16,314 nucleotides of DNA. Source: Deltaproteobacteria bacterium (GTDB lineage Bacteria > Desulfobacterota > Desulfobacteria > Desulfobacterales > ETH-SRB1). Of this stretch, positions 6,119 to 13,770 are shown piece by piece. The position numbers and the translations under genes were made by a program. The stretch is from contig DAOUSD010000010.1 in NCBI GenBank assembly GCA_030627405.1, positions 1 to 16,314 of the forward strand. Reading direction: 5' to 3'. Each line of letters opens with the position of its first letter. Position 1 is the stretch's first letter. The notes beneath the pieces were generated by a model that was not told where the DNA came from, did no database searches, and saw only the letters and a list, made by a program, of their open reading frames with translations.

Positions 6119-6865
6119 TCATGTCATTTCAGAATGGAAACACCTGGCCGAGTCCTTTAATCTCCCTTCAAGCCTGCTCTCAATATATTTATTCACAATA
6201 GGGATCATATCATCTAAATAAATTCCTATCTCCTTTTCAGTTACAGTTGTCCGGGTTTGTGAAAAAAGGCATTTTCTTTCCCCTCCACCGGTTGAAGGGA
6301 GACCTTGGTCTTCAAGAAAATGTCTTGTAATCATTTCCTCATCAAAATCATTATAAATCGGAAAGCGGGTTATTATGCCAAACGATTCTGAAAAAGAAGA
6401 AATCCTTGTCATAAATGCTTTGCTCTGTTCAGGAAAATATGATTGTTTTTTCGTATAACCTGCAAGAAGGAGGGGAATACAATATTCTACGCAATATATA
6501 ATTGCACGGGCATGCATTGCCAGTTTGCAGGCAACACATACAAGATTCTTGCCGTTATATTTAGGCATAAGCTCTTCATACTTATCGAGCCATAACTCCT
6601 GCAAAAGCCTTCCCATATCAAGTTCGACAAAATTGGACTCCGTCAAGGGCTCATTTGAAGGTACTTGTGACTTCAATATTTTTTCAGCCATTTTAAATCT
6701 ATTTATTGTAAATGTTGGGAACCGAGACATGCCGTTAAGCATGCAAAGCAGGTGTATCACACGTGGAGAAGGAATATCAAAGTGTTTTCTAACTGCAGCT
6801 AAAGTATAAAGAGAAAGCGAATCAGTCCCTCCGGAAAAAAGAATGGCAAGGTCTTGTTTAATCAT
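6119..6865 (-). CDS. PP-loop ATP pyrophosphatase, QueC-like
   Basis: The 248-residue protein has the PP-loop S-G-G-T-D-S at 11-16, placing it among the adenylating enzymes that include QueC, TilS, MnmA and ThiI. A cysteine pair C-V-A-C (110-113) in L-V-C-V-A-C-K-L-A-M-H and a third cysteine (C199, in G-G-G-E-R-K-C-L-F) may bind metal or carry sulfur. It lacks the compact C-terminal cysteine cluster of true QueC, so preQ0 synthase is not a safe call. The start overlaps the reductase gene by 4 nt (ATGA, 6862-6865), with GAGGAAAG as ribosome binding site. Beside a GTP cyclohydrolase it may adenylate a pterin carboxylate for amidation or ligation, which is inference. Confidence 0.8.
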   Translation of the reverse strand: MIKQDLAILFSGGTDSLSLYTLAAVRKHFDIPSPRVIHLLCMLNGMSRFPTFTINRFKMAEKILKSQVPSNEPLTESNFVELDMGRLLQELWLDKYEELMPKYNGKNLVCVACKLAMHARAIIYCVEYCIPLLLAGYTKKQSYFPEQSKAFMTRISSFSESFGIITRFPIYNDFDEEMITRHFLEDQGLPSTGGGERKCLFSQTRTTVTEKEIGIYLDDMIPIVNKYIESRLEGRLKDSARCFHSEMT

Positions 6866-7506
6866 GATGTATCTTTCCTCACCCTGTATCTTGCAAATAT
6901 TTCCCCTGATTTGCCGACTCTGCTGGATAAAAGTTCAAGATTAACTAAAGGTAAGTTTGAATCAACAGGTCCATCAACAAGTGATGCGGAGTTTCTATTA
7001 CCGGATATATTGGGAGTTATAGTAACAACAATCTCATCAACAACACCCTCTGCAATACTTGAATAATTGAGTTTCCCTCCACCCTCAACTAACACAGATG
7101 ACGCACCACGCTTTTCAAGTTCCCTTAATAAGGCAACAATTGATAAGCCATAAGGACCCGATGGGATTGCGACCACCTCTGCGAGACTTCCCACTTTTTT
7201 AGAAAGTTTTTGAGCGGCGAAATGACTTGTAAAAATTATTGGAGGATTGCTCTGGTTGAATATAAGTTTCCCCTCTATTGGTATATGACCGGAACCGCTG
7301 ACAATGGCCCTGATTCGACTCTTTAAATCCGTACCTTCAGGCCCTTTTATTTCAGGATTTTCTTCTCTTAAAGTTCCGGCACCTATTATACTTGCATCAG
7401 TTTCGAGACGCATATTCCTGAGATGCAATAGATCTTCGTGGCTACCAAACTTGGCAGGACTTATTCTTCCGCACAGTGTGCTTGCTGCAATCAATATTAC
7501 CCTCAA
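6862..7506 (-). CDS. RibD_C / DHFR-fold reductase
   Basis: The 214-residue protein matches the reductase domain of riboflavin synthesis (RibD C-terminal domain; archaeal 2,5-diamino-6-ribosylaminopyrimidinone phosphate reductase), which shares the dihydrofolate reductase fold and uses NADPH. Visible landmarks are L-C-G-R-I near 11-15, D-A-S-I-I-G-A-G-T-L-R (37-47), and V-L-V-E-G-G-G-K-L (138-146) for cofactor binding. The usual S-x-D-G motif reads T-L-C-G here, so substrate recognition may differ. It has no deaminase domain. I accept the TTG start at 7506 because GGAG lies 7 nt upstream and the protein begins right at the first beta strand. As first gene of the operon it likely reduces a pyrimidine or pterin intermediate; riboflavin supply is the alternative. 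Confidence 0.85.
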   Translation of the reverse strand: MRVILIAASTLCGRISPAKFGSHEDLLHLRNMRLETDASIIGAGTLREENPEIKGPEGTDLKSRIRAIVSGSGHIPIEGKLIFNQSNPPIIFTSHFAAQKLSKKVGSLAEVVAIPSGPYGLSIVALLRELEKRGASSVLVEGGGKLNYSSIAEGVVDEIVVTITPNISGNRNSASLVDGPVDSNLPLVNLELLSSRVGKSGEIFARYRVRKDTS

Positions 7507-7567
7507 GATTTATCTCCGATAAGTCCCACTGTCGAACACGGGTGATAGCGTTGACGTTTACGGAACA

Positions 7568-7676
7568 TTGAAATTGGAAATTGGAAATTTGGCCTTCATT
7601 CTTTTGTACTGTTGATAAACATATTCAATTTTGGGCGGAGTTTCATCTCTCCCAAATTTCTACTTTCCAATTTCAA
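7568..7676. repeat. Long imperfect inverted repeat between the two operons
   Basis: The 25-nt arm 7568-7592, built from GAAATTGGAAATTGG-type sequence, is repeated inverted at 7652-7676 with 23 of 25 positions matching. The arms enclose a 59-nt loop. It lies between the GT4 gene's stop (7736) and the reductase gene's start (7506), both on the minus strand. It may be a MITE-like element or act to attenuate transcription between them. Confidence 0.65.
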
Positions 7677-7735
7677 GTTTCAAGCAGTGAAGAGCTATCT
7701 GATAGCACAATAATAGTTAGCAGTAAACTTTAAAA

Positions 7736-9112
7736 CTAAATTGCGCTTTGCTTAAAACCCTTAATAGAATGGTCGAAATTAGCATGCGATGAAGGATGTT
7801 GAACTATCTTCAAATGGGCTGGGTGTTGCGTGGATTCCATCCTGCTGCAAAGCTGTGACTCGCCGAAGAAATTTATCATAATAAAGTCGAGCCGCTTCTG
7901 AAGCACGGAATAGGAATAGTAACGGGAGGCTATCTCGTAATTATGATTCACCATTTTCTCTTTTCGTTCAGATGACGTGAGAACTTCTTTTACGCGTTGA
8001 ACCGTCTTTTTGGTGAGAAATCCGTCCATAGAGACTATATCAAAACCCAGTGGTTCGATATCTCTAACAAAAATGGCATAACGATTGATCATCATGGGTT
8101 TTTTAAAGTAGATAGTTTCAAGAAAAGCATTTCCGAACCCCTCATTAAGGCTGGGATAAGTAACAAAATCGGCATGTGGGTAAATATCCCAAAGAGAATA
8201 TCCATCAGGTTTTGAATTATTGTTCCAGGGATCCGCAACGCGAATATTTACCAGGTGAAGATCGACATTATGTTCCAGAGCATGCTCTTTAATCCATTCT
8301 GCATATTCAAAGCCTTCGTCTCCTGCTTCATGGGATATAACAAGCTTGCCTCCGACTCCATTAAGTTTTTTAACAAGCTCAATGGCATGTTCAATGCCTT
8401 TTCTTTTTATAATGCGGGTGGGTTGCAAAAATACTATGTCGTCGGATTTTAAACCAATGGATTTCCGGAATCTTTCGCCACGTTTTTTATCAACTACGGG
8501 TGGATTTTGAAAATCCAGAACATTTGGAATGATGGTTGCCGAAATACCTGTGCGCAGCGCCAGCTCTTCCCTGGCAGCAGAATTAATAACTACGTGTTCT
8601 ATATTAGGCGAGTTGGGAGGGAATGCCATGCGAATGTAATCGCTTACTGCGTTTACTGAAAAACGTATCCTTTCCCAGTGGAAATCATGATGGTGGGCAA
8701 TAGTAGGAATCTGCGTTTCCACAATGGTTTCAGTCAATGCCAGCCCAAGTGGGATATGCATCGGAATAGTGAGAGCATTTTCGGCAATCAAAAGATCAAT
8801 ATTGAACTGTTCAATGAAATTATGGAGATGGGATTTCAACATGGATCTTACAGCGTGAATCAATTCGGTTAAACAAGGTTCTCTCTTTCTTTTTCCCAAA
8901 ATCCGTTCATTGATCCATTTGTTTTGTGCATGATGAAAATGAGCTTCGGGTACGAAGTAGCTCTTTTCAGGGTCTCTATCCAGTTCTCCGGCAAACCAGA
9001 AACAGCGGTGTCCATTTTTTTCAAAAATTTCCGCCCACTTGCTTGCTTCTAAAGAGACACCATCTGTACCGGCAAAACGTGTTGAAACGAAACCGATGTT
9101 CTTATACATCAT
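7736..9112 (-). CDS. Family 4 glycosyltransferase (GT-B fold)
   Basis: This retaining-type glycosyltransferase has about 458 residues. The N-terminal Rossmann half has F-A-G-T-D-G-V-S (14-21) and H-H-H-D-F-H-W (141-147). The C-terminal half has Q-P-T-R-I-I-K-R-K-G (231-240), with the basic residues that hold the donor phosphates, and N-E-G-F-G-N-A-F-L-E (324-333), the E-x7-E donor-site motif. The last ~35 residues are polar, histidine-rich and unlike the fold, perhaps a disordered tail. Two ATG codons and a TTG are adjacent (9109, 9112, 9115); GGAGG (9127-9123) suits either upstream one, and I list the ATG at 9112. The substrate is unknown. It shares strand with the reductase-cyclohydrolase operon but is separated from it by a 229-bp gap holding an inverted repeat. 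Confidence 0.85.
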   Translation of the reverse strand: MMYKNIGFVSTRFAGTDGVSLEASKWAEIFEKNGHRCFWFAGELDRDPEKSYFVPEAHFHHAQNKWINERILGKRKREPCLTELIHAVRSMLKSHLHNFIEQFNIDLLIAENALTIPMHIPLGLALTETIVETQIPTIAHHHDFHWERIRFSVNAVSDYIRMAFPPNSPNIEHVVINSAAREELALRTGISATIIPNVLDFQNPPVVDKKRGERFRKSIGLKSDDIVFLQPTRIIKRKGIEHAIELVKKLNGVGGKLVISHEAGDEGFEYAEWIKEHALEHNVDLHLVNIRVADPWNNNSKPDGYSLWDIYPHADFVTYPSLNEGFGNAFLETIYFKKPMMINRYAIFVRDIEPLGFDIVSMDGFLTKKTVQRVKEVLTSSERKEKMVNHNYEIASRYYSYSVLQKRLDFIMINFFGESQLCSRMESTQHPAHLKIVQHPSSHANFDHSIKGFKQSAI

Positions 9113-9173
9113 CAAATCTCAGCCTCCATGTTGTATCCTGAAAGGATGATTGTTTGGTAGTCTTTTTCATCAG

Positions 9174-9422
9174 TTATGTTACAATACTTTCCAAACCGAG
9201 ATAATTCTCTATTGCTCCGAACTCTGACGGGTGCGGATCAGCCGTGTATTGTCCCAATATCTTCTCAAGTTCGATAGCGCAGGTATATTCTGATTCCGAA
9301 GGTCCGGAAATATTTATAATGCATTTGTTGTCATCAATATCTACAAGCAGGCAACCGTGTTTGCAGGCGATAGTGCTGACTAAACTGAAAAACTGCGTTT
9401 CTGTAAGAGTGTTACGGGACAT
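9174..9422 (-). CDS. Small protein of unknown function upstream of the glycosyltransferase
   Basis: This 82-residue acidic protein has no motif I recognise. The visible pattern is a helix, then C-L-L-V-D-I-D-D-N-K-C-I-I-N-I-S-G-P (about 25-42), which looks like a beta hairpin, then an acidic helix with I-E-L-E-K-I-L. I chose the ATG at 9422 because GGGAGG lies 6-7 nt before it; the frame is open upstream to 9461 but without a site. It lies 61 nt before the GT4 start on the same strand and may be co-transcribed with it. No function is offered. Confidence 0.65.
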   Translation of the reverse strand: MSRNTLTETQFFSLVSTIACKHGCLLVDIDDNKCIINISGPSESEYTCAIELEKILGQYTADPHPSEFGAIENYLGLESIVT

Positions 9423-9771
9423 AATTTGCCTCCCTTCATCTGAATTTTTCTCATGGTGCAAATCTTTTATGTTTTATGAAATAGGAAAGCAAGAATCGAG
9501 CCAAAACTGCTTTGGCATAGCGTAACCAATTAATTTAAAAGAACTAAATCGTTATCAAGGATGGAGGCAAAATCAGTTTAACAAAAAAATCATTGAGTTT
9601 ATCCTGAAAATAGTGCCTGTCAGTCAAAATTTGATATTTTTTGACATTTTTTGCGAAACCATTATTCATGGTCGAGTGATTGAGCAGGAAATGTGTCGAG
9701 TGCCCGCCATTTAATGGGGTGATACTGTTTAGATGTGAATTAGATGTGAACCCGAATTATACTGTTTGGTT
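9423..9771. other. Gene-free divergent intergenic region
   Basis: This lies between leftward and rightward genes, so promoters for both should be here or just to its right. I see a weak hairpin at 9623-9645 (GTCAAAA/TTTTGAC) and two close copies of AGATGTGAA (about 9731-9750). No gene is visible. Confidence 0.4.
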
Positions 9772-9800
9772 TTGACTTTCATATTCCATGATAGTATAAA
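9772..9800 (+). promoter_or_regulatory. Sigma-70 type promoter for the lipoprotein-oxidoreductase operon
   Basis: TTGACT (9772-9777) and TATAAA (9795-9800) are separated by exactly 17 nt. Transcription would start near 9807, leaving a leader of about 170 nt before the lipoprotein start. That leader contains two CACGAAG copies (9938 and 9948). No riboswitch fold is recognisable in it. Confidence 0.6.
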
Positions 9801-9978
9801 TAACTCAGGTTCCGCGCCCTTAATTTTTGTCAACGCCAAGCGGGTAATGGGCTGAATAAATTTTGGTTTATACGTTGCACGGCTATAAACTGCGCTTTTT
9901 GAAACGGTCAGAATTATAAGGAAAAATTAAACCACGACACGAAGGGGCACGAAGATTAGAATTTCGGAAAAATCCAAT

Positions 9979-10911
9979 ATGAAAACACGCCGTATAATAA
10001 TTATTTTGCTGTCCATAACGATACTCTCCGCATGCGCCGGAAGTAATCATGTAGTAAAAAAATCCGATACAACTATTTCAGGTATTAAAGAAATAAAAAA
10101 AGGGACGTATCTGTATAAAAAGGGATGTTACGAGCGATCACTTAAACACTTTTTAAGAGCGCACGAGCTGTTTGTCTTTTCCGACAATTTAAAAGGTGTT
10201 GCCATGAGTATGAACAACTTAGGCAATGTTTACAGAAAAACCGGCTGTATTTCGTCTGCCACACAATTTTTTGATGAATCCTGCCGTATATTTTTATATA
10301 TTAATGACATTGAAGGTGCTGTTCAGGCTCTTTCAAACAAAAGTGCTGCATTAATAGAAGACGGCAGGCTTGAAGAAGCATCTAATGTTTTAAGCCTTGC
10401 AGAAAACTTGGCGAAAAATAACAAAAAGCTTTCTGTAACATTGCTAAAAAATCAAGGCATTCTCCTTATCAGAAAAAAAGAATTCAAACGCGCCGAAGAT
10501 ATATTAAAAAAAGCTTGTAAAAAAGTTGAAACTTCAAACCTTTTAGAAAAGGCAGCAATCAATTTTGTTTTAGGGAATCTTATGTTTGAAACAAAGCGCT
10601 CTGAAAATGCTGTTGAATATTTTAAAGAAGCTTTATCTGCCGATCAATCTTCAGGATACATTAAAGGAATTGCAGATGATCTGGCTGCAATTGGGACAGT
10701 CTATTACAATCAGGATAAATACGAACCTGCAGTAAACTTTTTTAATCGAAGCATAAAAATTTATGCACTTATGGGAAACGAGGGTAAAGTGCATGAGATA
10801 ATGGAGCCTCTGAATAAGTCTTCAGAAAAAGCAAATATTAATATAAGCATAACAAAAAATTTCGTTAAAAGATGGCTGGAAGGTAAATCCATTAGGGGTT
10901 TCTGTGACTAA
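9979..10911 (+). CDS. TPR-repeat lipoprotein
   Basis: The 310-residue protein has a basic start (M-K-T-R-R), a hydrophobic stretch (6-16) and a lipobox L-S-A-C with Cys19, so it should be exported and lipidated by signal peptidase II. Ala at +2 predicts outer-membrane sorting if the Lol rules apply. From about residue 36 to 275 it consists of tetratricopeptide-like helix pairs; clear units include A-M-S-M-N-N-L-G-N-V-Y-R-K-T-G and A-A-I-G-T-V-Y-Y-N-Q-D-K-Y-E-P-A-V-N-F-F. Such proteins act as scaffolds for periplasmic partners. The gene overlaps the following oxidoreductase gene by 8 nt. A periplasm-facing lipoprotein coupled to a cytoplasmic flavoenzyme is an odd pairing without an obvious shared role. 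Confidence 0.85.
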   Translation: MKTRRIIIILLSITILSACAGSNHVVKKSDTTISGIKEIKKGTYLYKKGCYERSLKHFLRAHELFVFSDNLKGVAMSMNNLGNVYRKTGCISSATQFFDESCRIFLYINDIEGAVQALSNKSAALIEDGRLEEASNVLSLAENLAKNNKKLSVTLLKNQGILLIRKKEFKRAEDILKKACKKVETSNLLEKAAINFVLGNLMFETKRSENAVEYFKEALSADQSSGYIKGIADDLAAIGTVYYNQDKYEPAVNFFNRSIKIYALMGNEGKVHEIMEPLNKSSEKANINISITKNFVKRWLEGKSIRGFCD

Positions 10912-12097
10912 AAAATATTTGATAATAGGAAATGGAGTTGCGGGCACAACTGCTGCAGAATTTATCCGTAAACAGGATGTCAAAGGAAAAATTACAATTG
11001 TAACCGGGGAAGCCCTGCCCTTCTACTACCGTATTAGACTGAACGAATATATCTCCGCAGACATCTCTGAGCAGACATTAGTAGCAAAAAAACAACAATG
11101 GTTTAAAGATAATGATATTGATCTTAAATTAAGAACCAGAATTGCTGGAGCAGATCCCCAACAAAAAGTGGTTGTATCGGAAAATAACCGGAAATTTTAT
11201 TACGATCTTCTACTTATAGCTACAGGAAGCCATTCTTTTGTTCCCCCTATAAAAGGCTATGATCTGAGAGGTGTTTTTACCCTGCGTACAATTCAGGATG
11301 CACATGAAATTTCAACCTATGCCAAAAATACCGACAATGTAGTTCTTATCGGAGGCGGGCTATTAGGCCTTGAGACCGGCTATGCTCTAAGAAAATTAGG
11401 TAAAAAAGTAACAGTAATTGAGTCTTCCCCGAGGCTATTACCAAGGCAGCTTGATGTGGACAGTGCTTTTAGGCTTCAGCAAATATTGGAAGAAATTGGT
11501 TTCCACTTCAGGATTGGAGCTAAAACACTTGAAATAATTGGTGATAACCAGACAACTACAGGCGTTATTCTTGAAGGAGGGGAAGTCCTTGCCGCAAATA
11601 TGATAATCATTTCAGCCGGAGTCCGTTCAAACTTAGAGCTGGCTGATATATTAGGATTGGAATACAATAAAGGAATAAAAGTTGATGAGTACATGCGTAC
11701 AACAATGGCCGATATATATTCAGCAGGTGATGTGGCGGAATTCAAAGAAACAGTTTATGGTATCTGGCCGGCTGCCATGGAACAGGGAAAAATAGCTGGA
11801 ATTAATATGTCGGGAGAAAATGCCATCTATAAAGGCACTACTATGGCTAATACCCTTAAGGTAACAGGTCTCGATCTGGCTTCAGCAGGTGATATAGATC
11901 CTGAAAATAAATTCGAGTCCAAAATAGTCAAAGATGAAAAAACCTATAAGAAAATAGTCATAAATAATGACCGAATTATAGGCTGTATTATGCTGGGGGA
12001 TAAGAAAGGTTTCAATAGAATTATTAAAGCGATTCATGAAAAGCATTATGCCTCTGATGTTTTGCCTGATTTGTTTGACATGCATGAAAGAAACTAA
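10904..12097 (+). CDS. FAD-dependent pyridine-nucleotide oxidoreductase
   Basis: This 397-residue flavoenzyme belongs to the class that includes rubredoxin/ferredoxin reductases, NADH oxidases and the N-terminal half of nitrite reductase NirB. The FAD site is G-N-G-V-A-G (9-14), with A-T-G at 106-108. The NAD site is G-G-G-L-L-G (150-155), followed by V-I-E-S (171-174), whose glutamate favours NADH over NADPH. Y-S-A-G-D-V-A-E (272-279) is the second FAD contact. There is no redox-active C-x-x-C pair, which excludes a thioredoxin-reductase mechanism. It starts at GTG 10904, with AGGGG (10893-10897) inside the end of the lipoprotein gene, so the two are coupled. The electron acceptor (rubredoxin, oxygen, another carrier) is not encoded nearby. 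Confidence 0.9.
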   Translation: MTKKYLIIGNGVAGTTAAEFIRKQDVKGKITIVTGEALPFYYRIRLNEYISADISEQTLVAKKQQWFKDNDIDLKLRTRIAGADPQQKVVVSENNRKFYYDLLLIATGSHSFVPPIKGYDLRGVFTLRTIQDAHEISTYAKNTDNVVLIGGGLLGLETGYALRKLGKKVTVIESSPRLLPRQLDVDSAFRLQQILEEIGFHFRIGAKTLEIIGDNQTTTGVILEGGEVLAANMIIISAGVRSNLELADILGLEYNKGIKVDEYMRTTMADIYSAGDVAEFKETVYGIWPAAMEQGKIAGINMSGENAIYKGTTMANTLKVTGLDLASAGDIDPENKFESKIVKDEKTYKKIVINNDRIIGCIMLGDKKGFNRIIKAIHEKHYASDVLPDLFDMHERN

Positions 12098-12255
12098 GGG
12101 TTCGCTCAAAAATTAAATTAAGGGCCGGTTTTTTATGTCAACATGCCTCGATTTTTATCAAAATATAGGCTGAAGGTTGGAAATGGGGTTGGAATTTGGT
12201 TTTCAGGCATTAAAAAAGGTTTGCGATTTTGTTTGTAACTCTTTGATTTTATTGT

Positions 12256-12302
12256 TGGTGGTCCCACGGGGAATTGAACCCCGGTTTCCGGCGTGAGAGG
12301 CC
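12256..12302 (-). other. 3' fragment of tRNA-Glu(CUC), likely attachment site
   Basis: On the minus strand this reads as the 3' half of a tRNA: anticodon loop C-T-C-T-C-A-C with anticodon CTC, anticodon-stem 3' strand GCCGG, T-arm with TTCAATT loop closed by CGGGG/CCCCG, acceptor strand TGGGACC, discriminator A and CCA. The 5' half is absent: beyond 12302 the sequence no longer pairs with GCCGG. A tyrosine recombinase gene starts 175 bp away. A tRNA 3' end ending near the anticodon is a classic attB/attP core, so this marks one end of an integrated element; the intact tRNA would lie at its other end. Confidence 0.8.
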
Positions 12303-12420
12303 ATAAAAATATATTTACCGCCATTTACTTTACCTTCCTAAAACCCCTTGTTTTAAATAAATATCTAATCTTAACCTTTCTCTTGACTTACTTAAAAATA
12401 CCTCTATATTTATAAAAAGT

Positions 12421-12444
12421 GTTGGGTATAGTGTTGGGTATACA
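12421..12444 (+). repeat. Tandem 12-bp repeat upstream of the integrase
   Basis: GTGTTGGGTATA occurs twice back to back between the tRNA fragment and the integrase start. Its position suits arm-type integrase or excisionase binding sites, or an operator for the integrase gene. The duplication is seen directly; the role is inferred. Confidence 0.6.
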
Positions 12445-12476
12445 ATTCTTAATTTAAATTGTCGGAGGATTTTAAA

Positions 12477-13640
12477 ATGCCAGTACAAAAACGACATAAA
12501 ACGGCTTATCCCGGAGTCTATTTCATAAAAGGGACAGCGGTGGGAACGAAAAAAAAGGAAAATATATATTACATCATGTACCGCAAAAACGGCAAACAGG
12601 TTCATGAAAAAGCTGGCCGTCAATTTCAAAACGACATGACACCTGCCAGGGCTGCTCAGATAAGAGTCCAAAGAATGCAGGGTGGTTTGTCTAATCGTGA
12701 AAAACGTGAAGCCGAGAAAGCCGAAAAGAAAGCAGAGGCGGGCAAATGGACTATTGACAGGTTATGGCAAGAGTATAAATCTCAGAAATCCAACTCAAAG
12801 AGCCTTCAAACTGATAATGGCCGATATTGTATGTACCTGCAAACGCTATTCGGTAATAAAGAGCCTAAAGATTTAATCCAGCTTGATGTAGACAGATTAA
12901 GAATCAAACTCCTGAAAAGCAAAAAATCCCAGACCGTAAAACATGTACTGGCATTATTAAAACGTATCGTGAACTTCGGCGTCAACAAAGGAATTTGCGA
13001 TGGAATGCCATTTAGAATTGAAATGCCGCAGGTTAACAATCTTAAAACAGAAGACCTAACACATGAACAATTAACACAATTATTAGAGGCCATTGATCAG
13101 GATACAAACATTCAGGCTGCAAATCTAATGAAGCTTGCTCTTTTCACCGGAATGAGACGGGGCGAGCTTTTTAAGCTGAGGTGGAAGGATGTTGATTTTG
13201 AGCGAGGCTTTCTTAATATTAGAGACCCCAAAGGCGGCCCTGATCAAAAAATACCTTTAAACGAGCCTGCAAAAAAGCTGCTAAAATCCCATGAAAAAAC
13301 AGGAAGCAAGTTTGTATTTCCAGGGCAAGGCGGGGGGCAGAGGATCACGATAAGCAAGGCTGTTAATCGTATCAAGGCCAGAGCGAACCTCCCCAAAGAC
13401 TTTAGGCCATTGCATGGACTAAGGCACACTTATGCTTCTATGTTGGCTTCAAGCGGCCAGGTTGATATGTACACATTACAGAAATTACTTACCCATAAAA
13501 GCCCTGTAATGACACAGCGTTATGCCCACTTGCGGGATGAAGCCTTAAAAAAAGCCTCCGATCTTGCAGGGAATATTATTAATCAGGTCATTCAATCGGG
13601 AAACAACGTTGTTGATTTTGAGGGTGTCAACAAGAGATGA
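12477..13640 (+). CDS. Tyrosine recombinase (integrase)
   Basis: The 387-residue site-specific recombinase should integrate and excise the element whose end is the neighbouring tRNA-Glu fragment. The N-terminal ~60 residues form a small basic arm-binding-like domain, followed by a charged linker (70-90) and a SAM-like core-binding domain (about 91-185). The catalytic domain holds T-G-M-R-R-G-E (224-230, Arg227), Lys252 in the beta-hairpin, H-G-L-R-H (313-317, His313 and Arg316), H340 and the nucleophile Tyr349 in T-Q-R-Y-A-H. All residues are present, so it looks active. I chose the ATG at 12477 because GGAGG lies 8 nt before it; a TTG 18 nt upstream opens the frame but precedes that site. 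Confidence 0.92.
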   Translation: MPVQKRHKTAYPGVYFIKGTAVGTKKKENIYYIMYRKNGKQVHEKAGRQFQNDMTPARAAQIRVQRMQGGLSNREKREAEKAEKKAEAGKWTIDRLWQEYKSQKSNSKSLQTDNGRYCMYLQTLFGNKEPKDLIQLDVDRLRIKLLKSKKSQTVKHVLALLKRIVNFGVNKGICDGMPFRIEMPQVNNLKTEDLTHEQLTQLLEAIDQDTNIQAANLMKLALFTGMRRGELFKLRWKDVDFERGFLNIRDPKGGPDQKIPLNEPAKKLLKSHEKTGSKFVFPGQGGGQRITISKAVNRIKARANLPKDFRPLHGLRHTYASMLASSGQVDMYTLQKLLTHKSPVMTQRYAHLRDEALKKASDLAGNIINQVIQSGNNVVDFEGVNKR

Positions 13641-13770
13641 GCTTGAAAACTTGAGATGCCAAATAATAAACCCGGTTGCCTGGGGATAGGGTAGCTCCCG
13701 AAAAGCCGGATTCCTGATCGGCCTGCCCCTGGCATTACATTTCAGGAGCACTTTTTCAGGAGGGTGCATC

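Noticed and set aside
6119..6865. Calling the PP-loop enzyme QueC
   Set aside because: The QueC C-terminal cysteine cluster is not seen and no queD, queE or queF lies nearby.
12256..12330. Complete tRNA-Glu gene
   Set aside because: D-arm, 5' acceptor strand and most of the 5' anticodon stem are missing, so only a 3' fragment is present.
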